DNA of 64,000 bases. Source: Lacrimispora indolis DSM 755. Lineage in GTDB: Bacteria; Bacillota; Clostridia; Lachnospirales; Lachnospiraceae. Every line of letters begins with the position of its first letter. Within the stretch, counting starts at the first letter, position 1. Of this stretch, positions 33,497-42,531 are shown piece by piece. The DNA lies in the NCBI RefSeq assembly GCF_000526995.1, contig NZ_AZUI01000001.1, forward strand, positions 868,001 through 932,000, read 5' to 3'. The notes beneath the pieces are model-generated. The model was not told where the DNA came from. It made no database searches and worked only from the letters and a program-made list of their open reading frames with translations. The position numbers and the translations under genes are program-made.

Positions 33497-35170
33497 TTAT
33501 CTGGCTTCATAACGCGCTAAAGCTGCGTTCTCAATCTCAAGTGCACGGTCCAGTTTCATATCCTTTAAAGTCTGGATATAATGATCCCATTTATCAAAGC
33601 TTTCTGTACCAAAGATGAATTTAAGGGTCATTTCATCTACATAAGTATTAAGCTCATTTGTAATAGTGGCCAGTTCCTTGGACTCCTCCTGGGTTGGAGT
33701 GATGTTGGGAACAGTATGTTTGCCTGCATTTGGAACTTCCCATACACTTGGACAATCCTTAACAGTGGGAAGCTGTAAATACTGCTCAAGATAGTTTAAA
33801 TCCTGTACAAATGGTCCATTATAATTCGCACGTATGTATTTTGACAAGGACTGTGCCAGAGGCCAGCCGTCCGGATTATTCATAACCAAATCCGAATAAA
33901 CGGCTTTTCCATCCTTCATCTCATAAGAAACACCTTCAATGCCATAGTTAAACAAATTGTGCCCTGCATCAGAATAACCGTAATCCAATAACCTGGCTGC
34001 CAGTTCTACATTTTTACAGCTGGAGGTAATGGCTGCTGCCACATCAGGGAACTTATTTTCCATATATCCGTATTCAGGTGCGGCCCCCTTTTCTAAAGTT
34101 GGAATTGGTGTGGGAACCAGCAGATAATCAGGATTGGTCTTCTGTGCACTTGTCATAAACACCTGCATACGGCTTGCTGCCCAGCCTACGGAAGCACCTG
34201 ATTTATCACTGGTCATCTTTGCCGTTACCTGATCACCATTAAGGGTTGCAATATCCTTATCGATCAGTCCCTCCTGATACCACTGGTTCATTGTCATTAA
34301 ATAATCCTTATATTCAGCCTGAGCTGGTGCAAAAGCGACCTTTCCCCCATCATCCAATATAAACCATGTGGAGTTAGCAGCGCCGACCTTATAGGCAAAT
34401 GCAATTGGATTGGACTGTTTGAAATTGGCCCAGTCAAAGCTGATAGGAGCCTCAGTGCCCTTCTTTTCCTTAAATGCAGTCAATACGGTATGCCACTCAT
34501 CAACGGTTTTCGGCACCTCAAGCCCCAGTTCATCAAGCCAATCCTTACGAATGAACCCACCTACCGTATAACGCAGCTTATCTTCGCCGCGAATGAATGG
34601 GAATGCAAAATAGTTCCCGTCATCTGTCTTGATCATCTTATCTACATCAGGGTTTTCTGTCAGATATTTTTTAAGATTGGGACAATACTGGTCAATAATA
34701 TCATTTAAAGGAATGATCACTCCATCCTTGATCGCTTTTTCCGGACCGCCCGGATACATTTTTACCCATTGCCATTCCATAATATCAGGAAGATTTCCGT
34801 CAGCAACAATCAAATTAAACTGTTCCTTTGCCTGGTCTGCGCCTGCCGCAGGATGCTGGAACTTGATTGTAATACCAGTCTGCTCCTGTAAAGCCTTTCC
34901 TAATTCCGTTTCACCTAAATTAGTAAAGTTAGCTGATGCGTTGGTATTCAGCTGAAGCCAATAGGTAAGCTCCCCTCCGTCAGCCAGGGGATAAGACACC
35001 TCACCTCCTGCATTGGCATTAGAACTGCCTTCTGCAGCTTTTGATGTTTCCTTTGTCTCCCCGCCTGTACTTGAAGTCCCCCCTGTTTTGCTTCCGCATC
35101 CTGCCAGCAGAGAGGCAACAGTCGCCATGGCTGCCAATACAGCAACCGGTTTTCTAAAACATTTCCTCAT
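33497..35170 (-). CDS. Sugar ABC transporter binding lipoprotein (LipO/YtcQ-like)
   Basis: 557 residues, matching the large LipO/YtcQ class rather than the usual ~430. Lipobox LLAGC near residue 25, Ser/Thr/Gly-rich linker, then an extracellular solute-binding fold (LADGGELTYWLQLN, PDIMEWQWVKMYPGG, NGDQVTAKMTSDKSGASVGWAASRM). Presents oligosaccharides to the permeases encoded downstream. Separated from the regulator gene by a strong terminator. Confidence 0.92.
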   Translation of the reverse strand: MRKCFRKPVAVLAAMATVASLLAGCGSKTGGTSSTGGETKETSKAAEGSSNANAGGEVSYPLADGGELTYWLQLNTNASANFTNLGETELGKALQEQTGITIKFQHPAAGADQAKEQFNLIVADGNLPDIMEWQWVKMYPGGPEKAIKDGVIIPLNDIIDQYCPNLKKYLTENPDVDKMIKTDDGNYFAFPFIRGEDKLRYTVGGFIRKDWLDELGLEVPKTVDEWHTVLTAFKEKKGTEAPISFDWANFKQSNPIAFAYKVGAANSTWFILDDGGKVAFAPAQAEYKDYLMTMNQWYQEGLIDKDIATLNGDQVTAKMTSDKSGASVGWAASRMQVFMTSAQKTNPDYLLVPTPIPTLEKGAAPEYGYMENKFPDVAAAITSSCKNVELAARLLDYGYSDAGHNLFNYGIEGVSYEMKDGKAVYSDLVMNNPDGWPLAQSLSKYIRANYNGPFVQDLNYLEQYLQLPTVKDCPSVWEVPNAGKHTVPNITPTQEESKELATITNELNTYVDEMTLKFIFGTESFDKWDHYIQTLKDMKLDRALEIENAALARYEAR

Positions 35171-35249
35171 AAATCTTCCTCCTTCTTTTTATTCGCATTG
35201 CATTTGCTTTTTACATTCTACATGGTTCAATGGGCATTTTATATATTCA

Positions 35250-35293
35250 AATATTTAAAAAGGTTGACAAAATCGCACGATTTCATCAACCTT
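35250..35293 (-). terminator. Terminator between the AraC regulator and the binding-protein gene
   Basis: Minus strand stem AAAGGTTGAtGAAATCG / CGATTTTGTCAACCTTT (35293-35259), then TTTTTAAATATTT. The regulator is thus a separate unit from the transporter genes. Confidence 0.85.
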
Positions 35294-35334
35294 TCTTGAC
35301 TAAAACTAAAATTTATTTACAATTTATCGAATCC

Positions 35335-37620
35335 CTACCGCCCGCTTTTTAATTGCCCAGGCGTTGCTCCCGTAAATTTCTTGAAAGTTCTGATAAATGT
35401 GGAGCAGTCCCGAAAGCCTACTCTCTCAGCTACCTCAACCACGTTAATTCCCTCTGCCAGCAATTTCTCAGCCTCATCGGTCCGTTTCTGATTGATGGCC
35501 TTTAAGAGGCTTTCGCCTGTGTGTTTTTTATAAATGGAGGAAAGATAAGCAGGAGTCATATGGAAATGCAGTCCTGTCTGAGAAATATTTAAATCAGGAT
35601 CACTGAAATTCTCCTGAATATACTTTTGAATCTTTTCACACAATTGTTGGTTCTGTCCGTATTCTCTGGAATTTCCAGAAGACTTACACAATTTCTCAAT
35701 TGCTTCCCCAAATGTTTCCTTGATTTTCTCAAGAGGCATTTTTACAGAAATACCCTTTAATCCTAAATCATCACCGGAAATTTCCCCTGTTTCCTGGGCT
35801 CCTTTCATAATGGTTCCCATTAAATCATAGAGAAGGCATTTTAACATATCCAGAGATGCTTTATTTTCCAGATAATTGGCATCCAGAATTTTATTGATAT
35901 AGGAAGAAGCCAAAACGCTGTTACGGTTTTTGATCGCTGCAATGATTCGCAGTTCCTGGTCCGTTGGATAATCGTATTTTTTATGGGAACTGTTTTTAAT
36001 TTCCCGATAACTGATATATTCAGGATCCAGAACAGTCACAAATTCCTCTGCTTCTCTTGCTTCCATATAAGATAAATGAATTCCCTCCAGTCCCCTATGA
36101 GCTTCTCCCGCCAATACCACCGTCATAAATCCAAAATTCTCATAAATATATTTCTGCATTGCATCTATGATTTCCTCCAGACTCTCATCATATCCGGCAG
36201 CAGTGTCAGGTATATTGACAATCATTGCAACGGTATCACCCAGCTCCACCTTTTCATAAGAAAAGCTGCCTGCAATTCCTTCTCCAAATACATTTCCAAT
36301 AATGAATTTTCTCAGACTGTTAATTTGTATGTATTCTGCCTGGCTTCCCTCCCGCATGGAAGTGCCCTTTACTGTGAAAAGCAGTACAAGGTTGCTTTCT
36401 TCCCGGAATCTCCTGATAATTGCTTCACGATCCGGTGTTTCTTTACTTTGTTCATAGGAGTTTATCATCAGATCCGTTAAATAATACTGTTTTACCACTT
36501 CCTGGCTCCTGCTCACCATCTGCTTAAAATCTGACCGTTCTGCCAGCAGTGAAATAGCCTTTTTCTCCAGATACAAATATTCATTGTCAACAAATACTTC
36601 CTGGGTATCGTCGTGTTTCCGGAACACCTCCATCAGAACCTTTAAGGGATTGTAGTTAATTTTCATCATCCTGGATGCCGCCCAATAACCGGTAAACAGA
36701 CAGATAAATATGCCAATCACGAAAATATTCTGCATTTTCCCTGCTGAGCCGCTTATCATTCTCTCAGGCATGAGCAGAACATATTTCCAATTAAATACAC
36801 GGGAAAATACAGTGCGTATAATATAATTTTCCCCATTCCACGTTATTTTCTGATCCCCATCCTCATTCAGATGGTCATATCGGATTCCAATGCCTGAATA
36901 ATCTTCCGATCTGTTCATGATCTGATTTTTCTCGTTTATAATCAGCCAATCCAGACCTGATTCCCAGGACGCCTGTTCAATGCTGCTGTTTAAAGCATCC
37001 ATATCCAGCCAGATTACGATCATTGCAGAGGATTCTCCAAATTCCCCTTTTAAATTGTTCATTGTCAAAAGAAGGGTAGGTCTTCCCTGAGTCCATTTGG
37101 AATTCATTTGGATTGCATCACGAAAATGATATTCTGACAGATGTTCTTTTAAGACTTCAGCTGATTTTCTATCTTCCTCTCCAAAACAATAAAGATCACT
37201 ATACATGGAAAAATCCATGTTTCCAAAGGAAGAAACCACTTTGTCACAGTTCTTAAAATAAACCATGATATCTTTGCAATAATCTCCGTTTTTATTGATC
37301 GTTACTTTAAGATCCATAATTTCATTCTGGATCGTATAAAGCTGGTAGGAATTGTCAGGCCGAAACTCCCCCTTCACCACGGACAATTGCTGCACGTTCT
37401 TATTAAGAGCCAATTGTGTCAAAATATTCTCATAATTCCCCAGCTCCCTGTCACAGGTATTTTTCACTGTCTGGATCAAGCTTCGGTTAGAGGTATCCGC
37501 CTGTTCCTTGGCAATATAATAAGCATAAAAATAAAATAAAATTCCCATGAAAATTGGGATTAAAAAAATAAAGCCATAAGATAAATACAGCTTTCGATAA
37601 GCTTTCCCCTTATTTTTCAT
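35335..37620 (-). CDS. Membrane-bound AraC-family regulator of the glycan-use locus
   Basis: 761 residues. Membrane helix at about 12-32, an extracellular sensor domain to about 295, a second helix at about 297-315 (IFVIGIFICLFTGYWAAS), a cytoplasmic linker, and a C-terminal AraC DNA-binding domain at about 660-760 (NISQTGLHFHMTPAYLSSIYKKHTGES and VAERVGFRDCSTFIRTFKKFTGATPGQLK). This one-component layout senses an extracellular ligand and switches on linked Lpl-type ABC genes. Confidence 0.92.
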   Translation of the reverse strand: MKNKGKAYRKLYLSYGFIFLIPIFMGILFYFYAYYIAKEQADTSNRSLIQTVKNTCDRELGNYENILTQLALNKNVQQLSVVKGEFRPDNSYQLYTIQNEIMDLKVTINKNGDYCKDIMVYFKNCDKVVSSFGNMDFSMYSDLYCFGEEDRKSAEVLKEHLSEYHFRDAIQMNSKWTQGRPTLLLTMNNLKGEFGESSAMIVIWLDMDALNSSIEQASWESGLDWLIINEKNQIMNRSEDYSGIGIRYDHLNEDGDQKITWNGENYIIRTVFSRVFNWKYVLLMPERMISGSAGKMQNIFVIGIFICLFTGYWAASRMMKINYNPLKVLMEVFRKHDDTQEVFVDNEYLYLEKKAISLLAERSDFKQMVSRSQEVVKQYYLTDLMINSYEQSKETPDREAIIRRFREESNLVLLFTVKGTSMREGSQAEYIQINSLRKFIIGNVFGEGIAGSFSYEKVELGDTVAMIVNIPDTAAGYDESLEEIIDAMQKYIYENFGFMTVVLAGEAHRGLEGIHLSYMEAREAEEFVTVLDPEYISYREIKNSSHKKYDYPTDQELRIIAAIKNRNSVLASSYINKILDANYLENKASLDMLKCLLYDLMGTIMKGAQETGEISGDDLGLKGISVKMPLEKIKETFGEAIEKLCKSSGNSREYGQNQQLCEKIQKYIQENFSDPDLNISQTGLHFHMTPAYLSSIYKKHTGESLLKAINQKRTDEAEKLLAEGINVVEVAERVGFRDCSTFIRTFKKFTGATPGQLKSGR

Positions 37621-37932
37621 ACCTTTTACTTCCTTTGATCGTATCTTCTTATGGTGTATCTTATCATAAAATCATCACCGAATACAGATGTTTTCGTTGT
37701 TTTTTATAAATAACACAGCAAATCCTGCAATCGAAAGAATCAAGGGGGATGCTGCTCCTTTCATGCAAAAAAAAGACCAACTACCGGATTTCCACAGCTG
37801 GCAGGCATTGCCCCTTCTCGTAAACATCATTGAAAGAGAGATTTACACTTTCCCATATTTGATGGATTTTTCTCCAAAATATTGATATAATCAGCATAAA
37901 GTCATTCATATACTCTTCAAGGAGGTGGCTAT
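37621..37932. other. Intergenic region between the AraC regulator and the dioxygenase gene
   Basis: 312 bases. A TATAAT at 37886-37891 is a likely -10 for the plus-strand gene; no good -35 at standard distance. GGAGG lies six bases before the ATG at 37933. Nothing else recognised. Confidence 0.5.
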
Positions 37933-38701
37933 ATGCAAAAAATGCCGGTATTATTTATTGGACATGGATCACCCATGAACGCAATTGAGGAAAATCAGTA
38001 TTCTTCCCAGTGGGAAAAGCTTCCTGCGCGGATTCCCAGACCACAGGCCATCCTTTCCGTTTCAGCCCATTGGTTTACGTCAGGTACCAGGGTAACGGAT
38101 TCCCCTGCCCCGAAAATGGTTTATGACATGTATGGTTTTCCGGATGAGCTGTACCAGGTTACATACAATGCGCCTGGTTCACCACATTTTGCTGCTCTGA
38201 CAAAAGAACTGCTCAATGACAATATTCCGTTTGATAATACCTGGGGACTGGATCATGGCTCCTGGTCTGTCCTGCGGCGGATCTATCCTCATGCCGATAT
38301 CCCCGTATTTCAGCTTAGTGTGGACAGGCTGGCTCCCGCCAAAATTCATTTTGAAATGGGACGTAAGCTCCGCGCTCTTCGCCAGCAGGGTGTACTGATT
38401 TTGGGAAGCGGAAATATTGTCCATAACCTTGCCAGAGTGAACTGGAATATGAATGGGGGCTACCCCTGGGCAGAGGAATTTGACAATTATATCAAAGACA
38501 GTATCCTGAAGGGAAACCTTGAAAATGTTATTCACTATCAACAGGCCGGTGCATCTTCCTCCCTTGCATTTTCCGCATTGGATCACTTTGCCCCGCTGCT
38601 GTATGTTTTGGGGGGCATCTGACGGAAATGACCTTGTCACCGTCTTCAATGATTCCTGTATGCTTGGCTCACTTTCCATGACCAGTTACCTGTTTGAATA
38701 A
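37933..38701 (+). pseudogene. DODA-type extradiol dioxygenase (YgiD-like), frameshifted near the 3' end
   Basis: The first frame gives 229 residues with family marks FIGHGSPMNAIEEN (metal His), ILSVSAHWFT, LDHGSWSVLRRIYP and ILGSGNIVHNLARV, but stops at GGI right after a run of six G (38610-38615). With one G fewer the frame continues into ASDGNDLVTVFNDSCMLGS and ends at 38701, giving about 255 residues, near the normal 260, and it keeps the conserved C-terminal segment. Either a real frameshift, a variable tract or a sequence error. YgiD-type enzymes open catechols such as L-DOPA. Confidence 0.85.
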
Positions 38702-38722
38702 CAACGGAAATTTTTCCGGACA

Positions 38723-38777
38723 TTAAAAGAGCTGCCGCACCGCTGGCTGTGGGCCAGGGGAGCGGCAGCTCCTTTTG
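38723..38777. terminator. Bidirectional terminator between the dioxygenase and the TasA-like gene
   Basis: 10-bp stem GAGCTGCCGC (38729-38738) / GCGGCAGCTC (38762-38771), with CTTTTG on the plus side and TCTTTTAATG on the minus side. Confidence 0.85.
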
Positions 38778-38813
38778 TTAACGTGAAAGCTAATCCCATA
38801 ATATGAATGGTTA

Positions 38814-39830
38814 TTAATTTACATTCTGCTTGCTGAGCCAGTTCCCATTTCCGCCATCTTTCCCTGCATTGAACTGATCCCAAAGCAGATCAACAGATAT
38901 GGATACACCCTTGTCCTGACTTAAGGCATCCTTTTCCTCATCTTCTGCATAATCGGCCTTATCTGTACTTCCGGTTGTGTAAACACCTTCCCCATCCGGA
39001 TCCATTGCAACTGCAATATATAAATCCATCCGGTTGTCACTGTCCGGTGCACAAAGAAGATTGGAGGCCTCAATCACTGACTTGATCTCATCTGCAGATA
39101 AGTTTTCCAAAGCAGATAAGCGGAGGAAGTCAACCTTTCCTACCCGAAAGCTGTTTGTTCCATTTGCAAAGGAAGAACACAGCTTAAAAATTTCCTTTCC
39201 ATCATCAGAGGTATCATAGGAATAAGCTTCCTGATCGATCATCAGAGCGATACCCAGCATATCCTTGGTGGTTTCATTGACTACAGCACCGTCAAGGCCA
39301 TTGACATCAACCTTTAAATTTCCCAGCTTTGCTGCAATGGAACCAACATTTAATATATCCGTACGGAATGCCTGGGCATAACCCGGATACATATTTTTGA
39401 CAGTAAGAAGAATATTGTCACTTCCGTCAACCTGTCCCTCTACATAAGGTCCTACTGTTTTTTTGATTTTTGCCTTATCAACAAGTTCCGCATCAAATTC
39501 AACCTCATTCAACCCTTTTGAACGGTCCTGATAAGCCTCAATGCTGCCGTCCTTTGCAATTTTGTTATAAGATGTACCTCTGGTGAAAAAATCATCGTCA
39601 ACAAATCCGGAATCACCGATACCGTCAACAATACTCCAGCCTCCATTCAGAACTTCATTGCTATACTGTGCATACAGTCCCAGATCGGCAAACGTCACAT
39701 CCAGTTCTCCTGTGGTTGCCTTGGTGGTCACATTCAATGTATCCGTCCAATAAGCATATCCGGTTCCTGTGAGAATTAACGACAGGGCTACAATTCCTCC
39801 TGCCAACGATTTCTTTCCTGATTTTCTCAT
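38814..39830 (-). CDS. TasA/camelysin-like protein with SipW-dependent signal peptide
   Basis: 338 residues. SipW-type signal: basic start, LAGGIVALSLILTGTGYAYWTD, mature chain starting near the YWTD motif, then LNVTTKATTGELDVTFADLG. The rest is acidic with no membrane anchor, beta-rich, with VKNMYPGYAQAFRTDILNVGSIAAKLG resembling the TasA/camelysin core. A candidate extracellular fibre subunit. It is last in the minus-strand run after DUF5305, 102 bases away, with its own AAGGAGGG ribosome-binding site, and ends at a strong terminator. Confidence 0.82.
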   Translation of the reverse strand: MRKSGKKSLAGGIVALSLILTGTGYAYWTDTLNVTTKATTGELDVTFADLGLYAQYSNEVLNGGWSIVDGIGDSGFVDDDFFTRGTSYNKIAKDGSIEAYQDRSKGLNEVEFDAELVDKAKIKKTVGPYVEGQVDGSDNILLTVKNMYPGYAQAFRTDILNVGSIAAKLGNLKVDVNGLDGAVVNETTKDMLGIALMIDQEAYSYDTSDDGKEIFKLCSSFANGTNSFRVGKVDFLRLSALENLSADEIKSVIEASNLLCAPDSDNRMDLYIAVAMDPDGEGVYTTGSTDKADYAEDEEKDALSQDKGVSISVDLLWDQFNAGKDGGNGNWLSKQNVN

Positions 39831-39932
39831 TAAGTTACCCTCCTTTTTGTATTTCCTACAGTATAAGCCGAATCTTCCCCAAAAGAATCCCTCCTTTGTA
39901 TGATTTTCCTTGCGACTATCTGCCCTTAAAAA

Positions 39933-41063
39933 CTATCCTTGTTCAGCATTTTCTTTACCACTTTCTTTCCCATGATCTACTACCAAAGTAGTATCCTCCA
40001 TCTCTGCAAGGAAAAGAAAGGCGTTCTCTCCTTCTGTAACACAGAACATTCCGCCTTTGGGAAACCCATTTTCATCCAAACTGTAAAATACAGGCCGGCG
40101 CAGTTCCTCAGCCACCAGCAGCAGATTCTCCATATCCTGAATTACCATGCAGTCTTTTCCGTCTAATACCGGCATTTGTCCGATCTGTACCATTCTCCCT
40201 GCATATTTTCTTAGTATGGTTTTTAATTTTGTGATACGTTTTTCTGCTTCCGTCGGCTGCCTGACCCCGAAAATGGTACAAAAAATAAAAAGAATCCCCA
40301 AGCCCCCAGGGAATGCCGCTAAAAACAGTGCAGAAAAATCAATCGGTTCTTTTTCCCTTATTATTTCCTTTATACCGCCTTCCTGCACTTCCTTACCCGG
40401 TTTCTGGATCTCATACAAGCTGGTTCCATTTCCCAATGGGATAGACACTTTATGGGTAAATTCCTTTTCTTCGCTGCCAAATTCAGTATCAACAGCAAAG
40501 CCGCCGCTAAACAGAATATAGAACTCTTTTGCCGGTCCGGTTCCTAATATTTGATCCGCTGATTGTACAAAATCCCGGTAAGGCTGCAATTGGATCCTGC
40601 AGGCTTCCTCCATGGAAGCCTGTCGGGAATCATTCTGGGACGCCTTGCCCTTTCCAAGTAAAAATTGCTTTTCATATACCTTTTTTCTGCTTTCGCCATT
40701 GGCCTGGTATCCTTCTATCACCGCTTTCACTTCATAAGTCCCGCTGATATCTGCGTTACCTGCCCCTGTTAAGTTTCCTTTCAAAACAACTTCAATATAA
40801 TCGGTCAGACTCTCCGCATAAACGGTTCCCTCTTCCAGCCACTCTTCCTTATACAGCTCATTTTCAATCAAATGAACCCGGTAGGAGGAATCCACAGTCA
40901 CTTCGTATGAATACAGCTGTTTTTCAATGGTTTTGGTCCCTGGATTGCATTCCTTTATAGACATAACCAGAGAAATTCCCACAAGAAACAGGCCGGCTGC
41001 TGTCAGAAAGTATCTGGTCCTTTTCTCCACGGGAATCTTCTTTCTAATAATCTTCCTCCTCAT
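39933..41063 (-). CDS. DUF5305 membrane protein
   Basis: 376 residues from the ATG at 41063 (AAGGAG nine bases upstream; a TTG three codons earlier abuts the ribosome-binding site and is rejected). Membrane helix at about 18-35, extracellular beta-rich part to about 245 (KQLYSYEVTVDSSYRVHLIEN, KAVIEGYQ), second helix at about 250-272 (FSALFLAAFPGGLGILFIFC), then a cytoplasmic tail. The family recurs next to SipW-type peptidases and SipW substrates, so an accessory role in secretion or assembly is likely but unproven. Overlaps the peptidase gene by 20 bases. Confidence 0.8.
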   Translation of the reverse strand: MRRKIIRKKIPVEKRTRYFLTAAGLFLVGISLVMSIKECNPGTKTIEKQLYSYEVTVDSSYRVHLIENELYKEEWLEEGTVYAESLTDYIEVVLKGNLTGAGNADISGTYEVKAVIEGYQANGESRKKVYEKQFLLGKGKASQNDSRQASMEEACRIQLQPYRDFVQSADQILGTGPAKEFYILFSGGFAVDTEFGSEEKEFTHKVSIPLGNGTSLYEIQKPGKEVQEGGIKEIIREKEPIDFSALFLAAFPGGLGILFIFCTIFGVRQPTEAEKRITKLKTILRKYAGRMVQIGQMPVLDGKDCMVIQDMENLLLVAEELRRPVFYSLDENGFPKGGMFCVTEGENAFLFLAEMEDTTLVVDHGKESGKENAEQG

Positions 41064-42246
41064 GATCCACAACTCCTTCTGGTATCTTTTCTCCGCTCTT
41101 AATCAAAAGAACCGGTATCCCTGCTTTTGGTACGTTTCCGATTACAATCCCTTTAATATCCTGGGGAAATACGGTCTCATTATCCGGTGATTTGTTGTTA
41201 TCCCCCTTTGTCCGGAACGATACGTTTCCTGCTTCATCGTATAACGTCTCCAGGATTCTGTGAGTGATGGTTATTCCTCCTCGTGTAAATGTAATCACAT
41301 CTCCTGTTTTCAATTGGTACATTTCCTTTTCAGATTGCACTTTTCTTATAAGAACAGCATCCCCTGGTCTGATACCAGGTTCCATGCTTCCTGTCAGGAC
41401 TACTGATGGATAAACAGAAAATACTCCTACGCAAAACCAGCAAAAACCTACAGAAAAAAACAGGGTGGCCAGATAACCGGCCAGCCCCTCTTTACTGTCT
41501 GAAGGTTTTGATCCGGTGATACCGCAGTACCGTTCATGAATAAAAACAGAATAAAGAACAGGAAACGCAATCCCGATTGCGCTGTCAGCAAGCCAGGGAA
41601 GGTTGGGGAGAAAGGGGAATATCCGCTGAAATACCTGAATGATCCCGGAATACAGAATACCGGCCCTTGCGCCGCCGTAAAGCACCAGAATTGATAATAG
41701 AATATTTTTGGAAAACAAAGGGATCACATCCTTTGCATAAAAGATAAACCATGCTTTGGCATCGGATACGCTGGCTGCCTTACCGTAATTGATCTCAAGC
41801 ACTGCCATAAAAATTGTGATCGCCCCGGCAAACACATGCCGGAATCTGGGTTTTCTCCAAGCCGTCCCTAATCCATACTCCCGAATGAGCTCTTTTGCTG
41901 CAACACCAGGAAGAATGCTGATGAGATTATGAACAATGCCTGCAGGAGAAAGATCATAAGGAGTTGCTGCCAGCTCCTTTAAAAACGCCGCAAGAAGAAA
42001 GGACAAGGCCAGATAAATGACCGCACCCGAACCAGCATACCCCATTATCATATCCTGGACGTGCAAAAGTCCAGGCGCATAAACTCTTGGAATCATAAAC
42101 ACCACCCATGCAATAAGGACACTCCAGCAAAATGGCCTGACATAAGCAGCCAGGCCTGCACTTGTGCTTACCGGAAGAAACTCCAAAAGTCCCATGGTCA
42201 TAAATAAGATCCATGCATAATACTCATATCTGCTGCTGTAACCCAT
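41044..42246 (-). CDS. sipW: SipW-type signal peptidase I with multi-pass N-terminal domain
   Basis: 400 residues, about twice the ~190 of Bacillus SipW. About eight membrane segments fill residues 1-285. The peptidase domain follows: nucleophile Ser in VLTGSMEPGIRPGD, His in ITITHRILE (the ER/archaeal-type Ser-His dyad instead of Ser-Lys), and Asp in FRTKGDNNKSPD. It should cleave the three SipW-type precursors encoded around it. AGGGAG precedes the ATG at seven bases; the start lies 49 bases inside the preceding gene in another frame. Confidence 0.88.
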   Translation of the reverse strand: MGYSSRYEYYAWILFMTMGLLEFLPVSTSAGLAAYVRPFCWSVLIAWVVFMIPRVYAPGLLHVQDMIMGYAGSGAVIYLALSFLLAAFLKELAATPYDLSPAGIVHNLISILPGVAAKELIREYGLGTAWRKPRFRHVFAGAITIFMAVLEINYGKAASVSDAKAWFIFYAKDVIPLFSKNILLSILVLYGGARAGILYSGIIQVFQRIFPFLPNLPWLADSAIGIAFPVLYSVFIHERYCGITGSKPSDSKEGLAGYLATLFFSVGFCWFCVGVFSVYPSVVLTGSMEPGIRPGDAVLIRKVQSEKEMYQLKTGDVITFTRGGITITHRILETLYDEAGNVSFRTKGDNNKSPDNETVFPQDIKGIVIGNVPKAGIPVLLIKSGEKIPEGVVDHEEEDY

Positions 42247-42530
42247 GGATGTTCTCCCTGCTTTCCTATGATACTTTCTTCCTGCTCATTACTGGTTTCC
42301 TGCTCATTACCGGTTTCCTTCTTATTACTTGTATCCTCCTCATTACCGGTTTCCTCCCATTGGGTCTCCGGCTCAGATTCTTCTGTCTCCTCCAATATTT
42401 CGGCAGGATAAAGCACGTTTGCATGAACAGCCACCTCCAGCTTATCTGTCCAGTACCCGTAGGCGCAGATTCCGGAAAAACCCATAACAAGAATTGCAGG
42501 AGCCAGGAATAAGATCAACCCCTTATTCAT
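42198..42530 (-). CDS. Short SipW-dependent secreted protein with Glu/Asn/Thr repeats
   Basis: 110 residues from the ATG at 42530 (GGGAGG nine bases upstream; the longer frame lacks support). Signal LILFLAPAILVMGFSGICAYGYWTD, with the same YWTD mark as the TasA-like protein, then KLEVAVHANV. The chain continues into an acidic low-complexity tail with repeats such as NEQETSNEQE, coded by short imperfect DNA repeats at about 42285-42360. No folded domain after the signal is evident; it may be a cap, linker or regulator of fibre growth. Overlaps sipW by 49 bases. Confidence 0.75.
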   Translation of the reverse strand: MNKGLILFLAPAILVMGFSGICAYGYWTDKLEVAVHANVLYPAEILEETEESEPETQWEETGNEEDTSNKKETGNEQETSNEQEESIIGKQGEHPWVTAADMSIMHGSYL

Positions 42531-42531
42531 A

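Noticed and set aside
38519..38701. 60-codon frame overlapping the dioxygenase 3' end
   Set aside because: Its second half is the displaced C terminus of the dioxygenase, not a separate gene.
39855..39900. Extra AAAGGAGGG with a TTG mini-frame of eight codons before the TasA-like gene
   Set aside because: Too short and no conservation can be judged; it may be only a leader ribosome-binding site.
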